NCBI GenBank assembly: GCA_026129765.1
Contig: JAHCHP010000012.1
Coordinates: 1-64,000 of the forward strand
Source: Fimbriimonadia bacterium
GTDB taxonomy: Bacteria > Armatimonadota > Fimbriimonadia > Fimbriimonadales > GBS-DC
Direction: 5' to 3'
Length of the DNA: 64,000 nucleotides
Both the position numbers and the translations under genes were made by a program. Positions 26,569 through 35,787 of the stretch are shown here, piece by piece. Within the stretch, counting starts at the first letter, position 1. Each line of letters opens with the position of its first letter. The notes beneath the pieces are model-generated. The model did no database searches, was not told where the DNA came from, and saw nothing but the letters and a program-made list of their open reading frames with translations.

Positions 26569-27831
26569 ATCTCAAAGTCGTTCTATGACACATCGCGCGA
26601 GGAACGCGCCCTATTGGTCTATGTCAACCCTGACATAGAAGAAGACGATTATATCGAGCAAGAGTTCAAGTCATTGGCGGTTTCTGCGGGCTTACAAATC
26701 GCTGCAGAAACCCGCCAACGGCGTCAAAACCCCGATCAAACAACTTTCATCGGCAGCGGCAAAGCGCAAGAACTGTTCGCAGTGGTCCGTGAGATGGAAG
26801 TGGATGTCGCCTTATTCGATTGTGAATTGACCCCCTTGCAGCAGCGTAACTTGGAAAAACTGCTACAGATCAAGGTGATTGACCGCACACAACTGATCCT
26901 GGATATTTTCGCGCAGCGCGCTCACTCACGCGAAGGCGTTCTGCAAGTGGAATTGGCGCAGTTGCTTTATTTGATGCCGCGTTTGACGGGCAAGGGCGGC
27001 GCGCTGTCCAGGCTGGGCGGCGGTATCGGAACGCGTGGTCCTGGAGAAACGAAATTAGAAATCGACCGGCGCCGTATCCGGGAGCGGATTCAACATCTCC
27101 AGCGCGAGTTGGAGGAGGTCAAACGACAGCGCCATCACCAGCGCGCTTCTCGGCGCAAACTTCCCTTTCCCGCAGGCGCGATTGTGGGCTATACCAACGC
27201 GGGAAAATCGAGCCTGTTGAACACCCTCACGGGCGCGGACGCCTATGTGGATGACCGCCTGTTTGCCACATTGGACCCCACCACCCGGCGCGTTGTGCTG
27301 CCGGACGGCTGGTCGGTGCTGTTGACCGATACGGTCGGATTTGTGGACAATCTTCCGACCCCACTGATTGCCGCGTTCCGCTCCACATTGGAAGAGGCGC
27401 AGATGGCAGATTTTCTGCTCCATGTAATTGACCTTTCAAGCCCCCATTGGGAGTTACAGCGCGACGCGGTGGAAACAACCTTAGTGGAGTTAGAGGCGGA
27501 TCAAAAACCGACAATTGTTGTGTTCAATAAAGTGGACCGGGTGAAGGATAGTGTCTGGCTTAAGCAGATGTTGGAAGAGACTCCCCACTCGGTGGCGATT
27601 TCGGCGCGCAAAGCGCAAGGATTACCGCCGTTAATGGACCGGATTGTTGAGACGGTTCAAGGGCTGCTGGTGTCGGTAGAGGCGCGCCTGCCCTATGCGG
27701 AAACGCGCTTAGTGGCGGAATGTTATGAGTACGGGCGCGTATTGTCTGCCGATTATGAAGAGGAGGGGATCATGCTCCGGGCGCAAGTGATCCCCGAAAT
27801 TGCCGCCAAGATTCGCGCGGCGACGAAGTGA
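26569..27831 (+). CDS. hflX: GTPase HflX, apparently with a non-canonical start codon
   Basis: HflX is a ribosome-associated GTPase that splits stalled or heat-damaged 70S ribosomes. The G motifs are present: G1 [12 protein letters not shown]2 [11 protein letters not shown]3 DTVGFV, G4 NKVD and G5 SAR; the glycine-rich [14 protein letters not shown] and the helical N-domain precede them. Homology with the HflX N-terminus starts before the only standard start (TTG at 26614): [15 protein letters not shown] aligns with the E. coli FDRYDAGEQAVLVHI. That part begins at 26569, where the codon is ATC, 8 nt after a strong AGGAGG at 26555-26560; an in-frame TAG is at 26554. The coordinates given use the ATC. 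The product is about 420 residues. See findings for the start-codon question. Confidence 0.85.
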   Translation: MSKSFYDTSREERALLVYVNPDIEEDDYIEQEFKSLAVSAGLQIAAETRQRRQNPDQTTFIGSGKAQELFAVVREMEVDVALFDCELTPLQQRNLEKLLQIKVIDRTQLILDIFAQRAHSREGVLQVELAQLLYLMPRLTGKGGALSRLGGGIGTRGPGETKLEIDRRRIRERIQHLQRELEEVKRQRHHQRASRRKLPFPAGAIVGYTNAGKSSLLNTLTGADAYVDDRLFATLDPTTRRVVLPDGWSVLLTDTVGFVDNLPTPLIAAFRSTLEEAQMADFLLHVIDLSSPHWELQRDAVETTLVELEADQKPTIVVFNKVDRVKDSVWLKQMLEETPHSVAISARKAQGLPPLMDRIVETVQGLLVSVEARLPYAETRLVAECYEYGRVLSADYEEEGIMLRAQVIPEIAAKIRAATK

Positions 27832-27837
27832 ATCATA

Positions 27838-29298
27838 TCACCCTTTCACGACGCCAATGGGGCGCAGCTTGGCGACTCTGAGCGCGATTCCCGCGCCATG
27901 GCAGACGCCGACAACATCCGCGACATCTTTGTAGGCATAGGATGCCTCTTCCGCCAGGGTCGCTTTATTTTGCGCGCGCACAAGAATGCCCTGCGATTCC
28001 AGCTCTTTCGCGATGTTTCGCCCCTGCGCTTCCCGCTGCGCGCCTTTGCGGCTCATCATGCGTCCCGCGCCATGACAGGTGGTTCCAAAGGTTTCCTCCA
28101 TCGCTTTTTGAGTTCCCACCATCAAGAAGGAGTACCGCCCCATGTCGCCCGGAATCAGCACGGGTTGTCCCACCGGTTGGTAGACATCGGGCAGTTCGGG
28201 ATGACCCGCCGGAAAAGCGCGCGTCGCGCCCTTGCGGTGAACGCAGACACGTTTGCTTTCATTGTTGATCACGTGGTCTTCCATCTTGGCGATGTTGTGC
28301 GCCACATCGTAGATCTGTTGAAACGCGAGACTTTCCGGCGAACTGTTAAAGATTTTCGCGAAGGCTTGGCGAGTCCAGTGCGCAATCGCCTGCCGGTTGG
28401 CGAACGCGAAGTTCGCCGCGCAATACATGGCTGCAAGATAGGTTTGTCCCTCTTCCGATTTCAGGGGCGCGCAGGCAAGCTGGCGGTCGGGCAATTCGAA
28501 TTCGAACCGCTTTTGCGCCTGCTCCATCACATCTAAGTGGTCTTGACAGGTTTGATGTCCAAACCCGCGTGAGCCGGTGTGGATCATCACCGTAATCTGC
28601 CCTTTATGCGTGATGCCCATCGCCTCCGCGACCGTTTCATCGTAGATTTCGTCCACGACCTGAATCTCTAAGAAGTGGTTGCCGCCGCCCAGCGTGCCTA
28701 ACTGGTTCTTGCCCCGTTCAATGGCGCGCTTTGTGACGGTATCGGGAAACGCCATCGGCAGGCAGCCGCCCGCTTCTGAGCGCAGCAGGTCCTCTTCCCA
28801 ACCGTAGCTGTGTTCCACCATCCAGCCCGCGCCTTTGGTCATGACTTCGCGCAGGTCGGACATCTCCGTTTTGATCAAGCCTGCGCCGCCGAAGCCCGCT
28901 GGCACATCGCGGAACAATTGGTCGACCAGTTCCTTCAATTTGGGTTTGACCTTTTCTTCGGTGAGGTCGGTTCGGAGCAGCCGCACGCCGCAGTTGATGT
29001 CATAGCCGACCCCTCCCGGAGAGATGACTCCCTCTTCGGCATCGACGGCTGCGACGCCGCCTATCGGGAAGCCATATCCCCAGTGGATGTCAGGCATAGC
29101 GATGGAGTGCCCTTGAATACCGGGCAGAAAGGCGACATTGGCGACTTGCTCCGGCGCATTATCCTGCTTGATCTGCTCAATCATCCGTTTACTGGCATAG
29201 ATGAGCCCATCGACACGCATGCCCTCTTTATACTTCTTGGGTATGCGCCAGCGGTAATCATCGACCGGCTCAATCAAGCCTTTCCAATAGTCACCCAT
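27838..29298 (-). CDS. rtcB: RNA-splicing ligase RtcB
   Basis: The 486-residue product joins RNA 2',3'-cyclic phosphate or 3'-phosphate ends to 5'-OH using GTP and Mn2+. GVGYDINCGVRLL and the metal/His cluster are intact: CQDHLDV (DHLD), GSRGFGHQT and the guanylylated-His region CHGAGRMMSR. The N-terminus LPGIQGHSIAMPDIHWGYGFPIGG is family-typical. No archease or RtcA gene is adjacent. A convergent hflX ends 6 nt away. It was probably cotranscribed downstream of thrS (23 nt gap). Confidence 0.95.
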   Translation of the reverse strand: MGDYWKGLIEPVDDYRWRIPKKYKEGMRVDGLIYASKRMIEQIKQDNAPEQVANVAFLPGIQGHSIAMPDIHWGYGFPIGGVAAVDAEEGVISPGGVGYDINCGVRLLRTDLTEEKVKPKLKELVDQLFRDVPAGFGGAGLIKTEMSDLREVMTKGAGWMVEHSYGWEEDLLRSEAGGCLPMAFPDTVTKRAIERGKNQLGTLGGGNHFLEIQVVDEIYDETVAEAMGITHKGQITVMIHTGSRGFGHQTCQDHLDVMEQAQKRFEFELPDRQLACAPLKSEEGQTYLAAMYCAANFAFANRQAIAHWTRQAFAKIFNSSPESLAFQQIYDVAHNIAKMEDHVINNESKRVCVHRKGATRAFPAGHPELPDVYQPVGQPVLIPGDMGRYSFLMVGTQKAMEETFGTTCHGAGRMMSRKGAQREAQGRNIAKELESQGILVRAQNKATLAEEASYAYKDVADVVGVCHGAGIALRVAKLRPIGVVKG

Positions 29299-29321
29299 AG
29301 TTTAACCTCCTCGCGTGTTGG

Positions 29322-31073
29322 TTATTGCGTTGATTCTTGCTTTAAGTGATCGATGAACGCCTCAACGCTCATCGCGCCCAGGTCGCCTTGCTCACGGCTG
29401 CGGACGGAAACGGTGCCGCCCTCCACATCTTTATCGCCCATAATCAGCATATACGGCACTTTCTGGGTCTCGTGCTGGCGGATTTTGTAGTTCAGCCGCT
29501 CTTGCCTCGCATCAATTTCAGGGCGGAATCCCGCTTCCCGCAATTGTTCGTAAATGCCTTGCGCATAGGGCGCATGGCGGTCGGCTATCGGCAGCAGCGC
29601 TGCTTGCACCGGCGCAAGCCACAGAGGAAAGACGCCCGCATAATGCTCGATGAGGAACCCCATCATACGCTCGAAGGAACCGATTGGCGCGCGGTGAATG
29701 ATCACCGGGCGGTGCGGTTTCCCGTCCTCGCCGGTGTATTCGAGATCAAACCGCTGAGCCATCAGGAAGTCGAGCTGCACGGTAGAAACCGTCTGCTCGC
29801 GCCCCAGACAGTCGGCGACTTGAACGTCGATTTTGGGACCATAGAACGCGGCTTCGCCTTCGGCGCGCTCATACGGTAAGCCCATTTCATCCAACGCGGC
29901 TTGCAAGGATGCTTCCGCGCTGTTCCACATCTCGTCATCGTCGAAGTATTTCTCTTTGTTGGCAGGGTCTCGCAGAGACAAGCGCAGCCAAAACTCTTCC
30001 AGATTCAAGCGTTTATAGACAGTCTGGACGAGTTCGACATTATGCTGAATCTCAGCTTTGATCTGATCGGGTCTCAGGAAGACGTGCGCATCGTTGATGG
30101 TGAAGCAGCGCACACGGATCAACCCCGACAGTTCGCCGCTTTTTTCATATCGATACACGGTTCCCAGTTCCGCCAGACGCAGCGGCAGGTCGCGATAACT
30201 GCGCGCATCCGACTTATAGATCATAAAGTGGTGCGGGCAGTTCATCGGGCGCAGCATAAACTCTTCGCCATCCTCGAAGACGAGCGGCGGGTACATGCTT
30301 TCCTTATAGTAAGGGTAATGCCCGCTGGTCCGGTACAGATTCAGGCGCGCGATGTCGGGCGTATGCACGTGCTGGTAGCCCGCTTTGATCTCTTCCGCCA
30401 CGATATACTCTTCCAGCAGACGGCGCGCGGTCGCGCCTTTCGGCAGCCACATAGGCAGCCCCGAACCCACCTCCGGCATAATGACAAACAGCCCCAGCTC
30501 TTTGCCCAGCCGTCGATGGTCGCGTTTTTTCGCTTCTTCCAGGCGATGGAGATATGCCTCCAACTCTTCTGCAGAGTGCCATGCGGTTCCGTAGAGGCGG
30601 GTGAGCATCTTGTTGCGCTCGTCGCCCCGCCAATACGCGCCCGCCAAGTTGAGCAGTTTGAAATGCTGCAGTTCGCGGGTATTTTCGATATGCGGTCCGC
30701 GGCACAAGTCGGCAAAGTCGCCCTGTTGGTAGAAACTGATGGGATCACCTTCGGGGATCACGTCCAGCAGTTCCAACTTGTACGGAACCTGCCCCACCCG
30801 CTCGATGAGCGCTTTGGCTTCTTCGCGCGTCGTCTCGAAGCGAGTGATGTCCAATCCACGCGCCGCGATCTCACGCATTTTCGCTTCAATCGCCGTCAAA
30901 TCCTCTTCGCGCAGCGGCGCGGGCAGATCAAAGTCATAATAGAAACCATCCTCAATCGGCGGACCAATGCCCAACTTCGCCTCAGGATGAAGTTCCAACA
31001 CCGCTTGCGCCATGAGATGCGCGCAGGAGTGCCTGAGCCGGTAAAGCGGGCTGTCCGGGTAATCCAGTTTCAT
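29322..31073 (-). CDS. thrS: Threonyl-tRNA synthetase lacking the N-terminal TGS domain
   Basis: The 583-residue enzyme charges tRNA-Thr. The editing domain is complete (HSCAHLMAQAV with the two His; CRGPHIENT), the class II core carries the zinc ligands in MRPMNCPHH and the motifs TVYRYEKSGELSGLIRVR and APIGSFERMMGFLIEHY, and the C-terminal anticodon domain is present. E. coli ThrS is 642 residues, and the about 60-residue TGS domain at the start is absent here. GGAGG precedes the ATG and no upstream in-frame extension exists. It is likely an operon with rtcB. Confidence 0.95.
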   Translation of the reverse strand: MKLDYPDSPLYRLRHSCAHLMAQAVLELHPEAKLGIGPPIEDGFYYDFDLPAPLREEDLTAIEAKMREIAARGLDITRFETTREEAKALIERVGQVPYKLELLDVIPEGDPISFYQQGDFADLCRGPHIENTRELQHFKLLNLAGAYWRGDERNKMLTRLYGTAWHSAEELEAYLHRLEEAKKRDHRRLGKELGLFVIMPEVGSGLPMWLPKGATARRLLEEYIVAEEIKAGYQHVHTPDIARLNLYRTSGHYPYYKESMYPPLVFEDGEEFMLRPMNCPHHFMIYKSDARSYRDLPLRLAELGTVYRYEKSGELSGLIRVRCFTINDAHVFLRPDQIKAEIQHNVELVQTVYKRLNLEEFWLRLSLRDPANKEKYFDDDEMWNSAEASLQAALDEMGLPYERAEGEAAFYGPKIDVQVADCLGREQTVSTVQLDFLMAQRFDLEYTGEDGKPHRPVIIHRAPIGSFERMMGFLIEHYAGVFPLWLAPVQAALLPIADRHAPYAQGIYEQLREAGFRPEIDARQERLNYKIRQHETQKVPYMLIMGDKDVEGGTVSVRSREQGDLGAMSVEAFIDHLKQESTQ

Positions 31074-31186
31074 CGGTAACCTCCATTAAATTAGAAAATT
31101 AGTATACCTGAGTAAGGGGAAACGGGTTCCCCGTAAGATGTCTCTAAACCTATTGACGTTCCCGATAGCGCGGGAAGCCAGTGGTT

Positions 31187-31265
31187 GAAAAGCAGACCCA
31201 TTCGCTTTGCTCAGGGTGACGAGTGACGATGTCATGCCGAGCGTAGACGAGGAATCTGCTTTTTG
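31187..31265. repeat. Dispersed REP-like repeat, copy 3
   Basis: Module B is inverted relative to copies 1 and 2 (CAGACCCATTCGCTTTGCTC, about 31192-31211), then module A (GTCATGCCGAGCGTAGACGA, about 31231-31250). The whole unit is thus the reverse complement of copy 1. Confidence 0.7.
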
Positions 31266-31296
31266 AGTTTTGAGTCAGCAAGTTCCCTGAGAGGGT

Positions 31297-31536
31297 TCAG
31301 CGGAAAGAGATTCGGAATCGTTTCGTTCGCGACGCGCTGCCCGACAGCAACTCAATTCGCGAGGGCGCGGTATTAAAATGTTGGGCGAGCAGTTTGATGA
31401 CAGCCTGGTTGGCTTCGCCTTCGACCGGCGGCGCGGTGACTCGCGCGACCCATTGTCCCTCTTCGGTTTGAGAGAGTTGGCTGCGCGAAGCGCGCGGGAT
31501 CACTTTGACTTGAATTTCAAGGCTGGGTTTGCTCAC
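31297..31536 (-). CDS. DUF167 family protein (YggU-like)
   Basis: The 79-residue protein matches the DUF167 family: VKVIPRASRSQL, WVARVTAPPVEGEAN and a C-terminal GSASRTKRFRI. This is a small RNA-binding-like fold (IF3-C type) with unknown cellular role. The start is GTG at 31536. A TATTAT box lies 6 nt upstream, suggesting a leaderless mRNA. It is divergent from cysS. Confidence 0.8.
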   Translation of the reverse strand: MSKPSLEIQVKVIPRASRSQLSQTEEGQWVARVTAPPVEGEANQAVIKLLAQHFNTAPSRIELLSGSASRTKRFRISFR

Positions 31537-31541
31537 ACAGG

Positions 31542-31548
31542 TATAATA
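31542..31548. promoter_or_regulatory. Overlapping -10 boxes of divergent DUF167 and cysS promoters
   Basis: TATAAT (31542-31547, plus strand) and TATTAT (31548-31543, minus strand) share five base pairs in the near-palindrome GGTATAATACC. The minus transcript would start at the GTG at 31536; the plus transcript would have a leader of about 25 nt before the cysS ATG. Confidence 0.6.
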
Positions 31549-31578
31549 CCATGTGAATTTATTAGAGGAAATGATTCA

Positions 31579-32997
31579 ATGGCAGAGCTAAAACTTTACG
31601 ATACGCTGACCCGTCAAGAGGTCGCCTTCACGCCGCGCGATCCCGGCAAAGTCTCGATATATGCCTGCGGCTTGACGCCTCAAGCGCCCGCCCATGTAGG
31701 GCATATGCGCGGGGTCGTGGTGATGGATGTGATTGGACGATGGTTCCGCCATGTGGGCTACGAAGTTCAATTTGTGCAGAATTTCACCGATATCGACGAT
31801 AAAATCATCCGTCGTTCCCAAGAAGAGGGAATCAGCACCGAGGAAGTGGCACAGAAATACAGCGCGATGTACCTGGAAGATGCCGCTTCGCTGCAAGCCG
31901 AATTGCCCCTGTTTGTGAAGGTCACAGAAAACATGCCGGAAATCGTGGCGATGATCGAGCGTTTGATTGAGAAAGGGCATGCGTATGAGGTGGGAGGCGA
32001 TGTCTATTTTGCGGTAGAAACCTTCGCGGGGTATGGCAAACTGTCCGGGCGCAGTACCGATGAATTGAAGGCGGGCGCGCGCATTGAGGTAGACGAACGC
32101 AAACGCAACCCGGAAGATTTCGCGCTTTGGAAATCGGCGAAACCAGGCGAACCGGCTTGGGACAGCCCTTGGGGAGCGGGCAGACCCGGATGGCATATCG
32201 AATGCTCCGCTTTAAGCCTCAAATACCTGCAGCCTGAGTTCGATATTCATGCGGGCGGTATGGACCTGATTTTCCCACACCACGAAAACGAAATTGCGCA
32301 ATCGGAAGCCTTTTTAGACCAGCAAGCCTTTTGCCGCTATTGGCTGCACTGGGGACCGGTGCGCCTGGATAAAGAAAAAATGTCCAAATCAGTGGGCAAT
32401 GTGATCTCGATTCGGGAACTTAACAAGTCGTATGAACCGTCTGTTATTCGGATGTTCCTGCTGTCAGTGGCATACCGAACACCTTTAGAGTTCTCGTTTG
32501 AGCGTTTGGGCGAAGCGAAGACTGCCTTGGAACGAATCCGAAATGCGGTTCAACGCGCAGAAGCCATGCTTCGAGAGCATGAAACCGCGCCGGATGAAGC
32601 GTTTGCCCAGTCTTATCGCGAACGTTTCACCGAGGCAATGAACAACGACTTTAACACTGCTCAAGCGTTATCGGTCATCTTTGAGATGGTGGGCGTTTTG
32701 AACCAGCAGATCAATGAAGCCAGCGCGCAGGGCAGGGTGGCTCATCCTGAACAGACGCGCGCGCTGTTGAACGCCATGGAGTGGATGACACAATCCATCT
32801 TAGGGCTTCAAATGAGCGCGAACGCGGAACTGTCAGACACGATGGTCAGCGCGTTGATGGAACGCATTATCGCTTGGCGACAGGAACTGCGCGCCCGTAA
32901 AGCGTTCGATATGGCGGATAAGATTCGCGATGAGTTGAAGGCAATGGACATTTTGATTGAGGACAGCGCGCAAGGCTCCACTTGGAGAAAAATTTGA
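31579..32997 (+). CDS. cysS: Cysteinyl-tRNA synthetase
   Basis: The 472-residue class I enzyme charges tRNA-Cys. HVGH at residues 39-42 is the HIGH motif, KMSKS the second signature, and the zinc-binding cysteines include Cys30 and the later GGMDLIFPHHENE region with the Cys/His ligands. The length fits the family. A Shine-Dalgarno GAGGAAATG precedes the ATG at 31579. The open frame reaches up to 31378 in the DUF167 gene region but is not conserved. The N-terminal CGLTPQAPAH replaces the usual CGPTVYDYAH, a slightly unusual variant. Confidence 0.95.
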   Translation: MAELKLYDTLTRQEVAFTPRDPGKVSIYACGLTPQAPAHVGHMRGVVVMDVIGRWFRHVGYEVQFVQNFTDIDDKIIRRSQEEGISTEEVAQKYSAMYLEDAASLQAELPLFVKVTENMPEIVAMIERLIEKGHAYEVGGDVYFAVETFAGYGKLSGRSTDELKAGARIEVDERKRNPEDFALWKSAKPGEPAWDSPWGAGRPGWHIECSALSLKYLQPEFDIHAGGMDLIFPHHENEIAQSEAFLDQQAFCRYWLHWGPVRLDKEKMSKSVGNVISIRELNKSYEPSVIRMFLLSVAYRTPLEFSFERLGEAKTALERIRNAVQRAEAMLREHETAPDEAFAQSYRERFTEAMNNDFNTAQALSVIFEMVGVLNQQINEASAQGRVAHPEQTRALLNAMEWMTQSILGLQMSANAELSDTMVSALMERIIAWRQELRARKAFDMADKIRDELKAMDILIEDSAQGSTWRKI

Positions 32998-33053
32998 GAA
33001 AAGTGGAAGCGTCTTCTGTCCTATAATAAAAAGAGAGGCTTAATCCTATCTAC

Positions 33054-34481
33054 ATGGCAAAATATGCGAAGTATGGCTTGATGAGTTTGTTGGCAACCTC
33101 CGGGGCATGCCTGGGGTGTTTTTTGTGGGTGAGCCGCGCGGAAGCGCGTTTGCCTGCCAGCGCGATGGTGGGCGATATTCCGGTGGGCGGCTTAGCAGTA
33201 TCGCAGGTATCGACGCCGCTCACGGAAGTGGAACGATTTTTGGATCAGACGCCGATGCGCGTGTCGGATATTCGCCGGAAAACCTTCACGTTTCGCGAGT
33301 GGGGACTGGAGTTAGATAAAGAAGCCACCGTACAAGCCGTCCGAAAGGCGTGGGATCAAGTGAACGCTTTTGAACGGGTTTTTGGCAATCCCCAGATTCA
33401 TGTGCAGCCCGTTTGGCGAATCGATGAAGAGCAGTTTCACCAGCGATTAAAGTCCCTGCGATTTTTAGAGCGCGCCCCAGAGAATGCGGCGGTTCGGTGG
33501 CAGAATGGGCGCGTTGTGATGACCGGGGGCAAGTTGGGGCGCGCGCTGGATGGAGCGGGAACCCAACGCAATTTAGAGACGCTTGCGCGGACGATTCCTA
33601 TCGGTTCAAGAACTCAGGTCGCTTCCAGCTCTGGGGTACAGTCCTCTGAAATTCCAACTCTCCAATTGAAGTACCGTACGTCTGAGCCGAGCGTTTCACG
33701 CGAACAATTGCGCGCGATTACCGCGCCGATAGCGACTTATACCACCCGTTTTCCGGGATACCAAGCGGATCGCAACGCGAACATCCGGCTTGCGGCGAAG
33801 GCTTTAGACGGAAAAGTGCTGATGCCGGGCGAAAAGCTCTCTTATAACCAGGCGGTGGGGACTCGAACGGGCGCGAAGGGTTATCGCATGGCTCCAGTGA
33901 TTATTCAGGGCGAAAAGAAATTGGGTATCGGCGGCGGTATTTGTCAGGTCTCTTCCACGCTGTTTAATGCCGCGCTGCTGGCAGATATGAAAATTGTGCA
34001 GCGCCATAACCATTCGATTCCCATAGGCTATGTGCCTTTGGGGCGCGATGCGACGGCGACCGATGGCGGGCTGGATTTAGTGATTCAGAACAATTTTGAC
34101 ACGCCCATCGCCATCTCGACGGAAGTGCAGCGTTCCGCGCTGGTGACGCGAATTTTGGGCGCGCCGGTTGCCGGGAAGCGGGTGGAGTTGAAAGCGGAAC
34201 GGCTGGGCAGTGTGGGCGCGACTCGCAAAACGGTGCGTGATCCCAACTTGCCTGCGGGCGTTCAGAAAGTAGTTAAGAGTGGTTCTTCCGGCGCGCGCGC
34301 CCGATTATGGCGGTTGGTCTATGAGGATGGCGCTCTTGTGCGGCGAGAGGTGGTGGCAACCAGCTATTACCGGGCGCAGCCACAAGTCGTGGCGGTAGGG
34401 ACTGGGAAGCCAAAACCAAAACCTGCGCCTGTGGTGGGAGAGGTGGATATTGCGCCTGTATCCATGCCGGGTGAGGATTAA
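33054..34481 (+). CDS. VanW family protein with N-terminal membrane anchor
   Basis: The 475-residue product has a signal/anchor helix (residues 7-27). Residues about 60-220 resemble the two PG_binding_4-like modules that precede VanW, and about 250-390 is the VanW domain with MPGEKLSYNQAVG, GIGGGICQVSSTLFNAALLA and HNHSIPIGYVPLGRDATA, with the conserved Cys and His. VanW is linked to vancomycin clusters in some bacteria but is widespread; the biochemical function is unknown and probably concerns the cell wall. The final 60 residues resemble a beta-rich tail. A TATAAT at 33020-33025 lies about 28 nt upstream. Confidence 0.8.
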   Translation: MAKYAKYGLMSLLATSGACLGCFLWVSRAEARLPASAMVGDIPVGGLAVSQVSTPLTEVERFLDQTPMRVSDIRRKTFTFREWGLELDKEATVQAVRKAWDQVNAFERVFGNPQIHVQPVWRIDEEQFHQRLKSLRFLERAPENAAVRWQNGRVVMTGGKLGRALDGAGTQRNLETLARTIPIGSRTQVASSSGVQSSEIPTLQLKYRTSEPSVSREQLRAITAPIATYTTRFPGYQADRNANIRLAAKALDGKVLMPGEKLSYNQAVGTRTGAKGYRMAPVIIQGEKKLGIGGGICQVSSTLFNAALLADMKIVQRHNHSIPIGYVPLGRDATATDGGLDLVIQNNFDTPIAISTEVQRSALVTRILGAPVAGKRVELKAERLGSVGATRKTVRDPNLPAGVQKVVKSGSSGARARLWRLVYEDGALVRREVVATSYYRAQPQVVAVGTGKPKPKPAPVVGEVDIAPVSMPGED

Positions 34482-35722
34482 GCAGACCATAAAGCCGACA
34501 GAGGCTGCGCCCATATCCCCTCACCGAAGGGCAATGTGTGTTCCCCCGCATAGAGCGCGATACCGCCTGCAAAGCGATCTTTAAGAAGGTCTCGCAGTGC
34601 GCGTAAACCTCGAAAATCGTTTGAGCCGACAGTTGCGCCCGCTTTCACTTCCACGCCTGCCAATCGTCCTTGTTCATCCTCTAAGACGAAATCGACCTCC
34701 ATTCCTTTGTCCGAGCGCAGATGATAAAGCCGGATACGCCGCCCGGTGAAACCGATCTGTTTCAGCAGTTCCATCCCGACAAAATTTTCGACAAGTCGTC
34801 CCGCTAAGATCGGATCATGGCGTAATCTTTCCATATCGCTGCCCAACAGCACCGATGCCAGCCCTGTATCGCAGAGAAGCCATTTAGGAGACTTGAGCAA
34901 GCGTTTCCCTAAGTTCGCGTACCAAGCAGGCGCGCGCGTGACGATAAACAAAGTTTCAAACAGAGTCAGGTAACGCTGCAGGGTTGTTTGAGGAATGCCG
35001 GTATCGCGAGACAGACTGGCGATATTGAGCGTTTGGCAAGTATGCGCCGCTAACAGGTGCAGCAGACGGGGGAGTTCGGTTCTACGTTCGATATCCACCA
35101 GGTCGCGCGCGTCACGCGCCAGCAAGGTTTCGATATAGGCTGAAAGCCACTCGGCGCGGCTGCTGTCGTCCTGGCTCAGGACCGCTTCGGGAAATCCACC
35201 TCGCGAAACGCGCTCAAACAGGTCTTTAAGGGGCAGCGGGTTGGCTGGCGCGCGCAATTGTAAAGGCGAATGTCCGTTAAAGAGCGTATCAAGCCAATTC
35301 TCTTGAACACCCTCGATTTCACCTTGCGATAGCGGCATCATCGTCGCGACTGCCATCCGACCCACTAAGGTTTCGGAGACTTGGGGCAGCGCGAAGGGGT
35401 CTGCTGATCCGGTTAAAAGGAACATGCCCGGCTCGCGGTGGTCATCGACGCGCATTTTGAGAAGCGGTAAGATTTCGGGAGCGCGCTGTACCTCATCGAT
35501 AACGGTCCTCACGTTGAGCGCTTGGGTGAAACCGGCAGGGTCTTGACGCGCCGCCGACAGCACGACAGGATCGTCAAAACTAAGGTATCGCTCCATCACG
35601 CCCTCTGCAATCAACTGTTTGGCGAGCGTTGTTTTTCCGACCTGTCTCGCGCCTTGTAGAAAGACGACCGGCATCCGTTTCAACAAAGATTGAACACGCG
35701 GTGTAAGGTTCCGGGCAAGCAT
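34478..35722 (-). CDS. AAA ATPase with DUF4143 domain
   Basis: The 414-residue protein carries the Walker A QGARQVGKTTLAK (24-32) followed by SFDDP, Walker B IDEVQ, and ends in a DUF4143 region with a possible PD-(D/E)xK-type element (EVDFVLEDE..LAGVEVKAG). Such ATPases occur in nearly all environmental bacteria; the function is unknown, and some have been linked to toxin-antitoxin or defence islands. TATAAT is 6 nt before the ATG at 35722, without Shine-Dalgarno. The longer frame (to 35791) would translate the 22-bp repeats and is rejected. Confidence 0.85.
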   Translation of the reverse strand: MLARNLTPRVQSLLKRMPVVFLQGARQVGKTTLAKQLIAEGVMERYLSFDDPVVLSAARQDPAGFTQALNVRTVIDEVQRAPEILPLLKMRVDDHREPGMFLLTGSADPFALPQVSETLVGRMAVATMMPLSQGEIEGVQENWLDTLFNGHSPLQLRAPANPLPLKDLFERVSRGGFPEAVLSQDDSSRAEWLSAYIETLLARDARDLVDIERRTELPRLLHLLAAHTCQTLNIASLSRDTGIPQTTLQRYLTLFETLFIVTRAPAWYANLGKRLLKSPKWLLCDTGLASVLLGSDMERLRHDPILAGRLVENFVGMELLKQIGFTGRRIRLYHLRSDKGMEVDFVLEDEQGRLAGVEVKAGATVGSNDFRGLRALRDLLKDRFAGGIALYAGEHTLPFGEGIWAQPLSALWSA

Positions 35723-35728
35723 GTTCGA

Positions 35729-35783
35729 ATTATACCCATTCAGTGGGCGAAAATCCCCCATTCGGTGGGCGAAAATCCCCCAT
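35729..35783 (-). promoter_or_regulatory. Leaderless promoter of the DUF4143 ATPase with two 22-bp direct repeats
   Basis: A TATAAT at 35734-35729 is followed after 6 nt by the ATG. Just upstream are two tandem copies of a 22-bp unit (CATTCRGTGGGCGAAAATCC, then CC) at about 35738-35759 and 35760-35781, with one mismatch (CAGTGG vs CGGTGG). They cover the -35 position, as an operator would. Confidence 0.6.
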
Positions 35784-35787
35784 GAGT

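Noticed and set aside
27898-28536. 212-codon plus-strand ORF inside rtcB
   Set aside because: Antisense shadow, composition typical of reverse-frame translations.
29901-31079. Long (392-codon) plus-strand ORF
   Set aside because: It is antisense to the full length of thrS, which is unambiguous; the translation is Arg/Gln-rich and has no family features, as expected from GC-biased shadow frames.
35738-35783. CRISPR-like repeats
   Set aside because: Only two 22-bp copies with no spacers and no cas genes; better explained as operator repeats.
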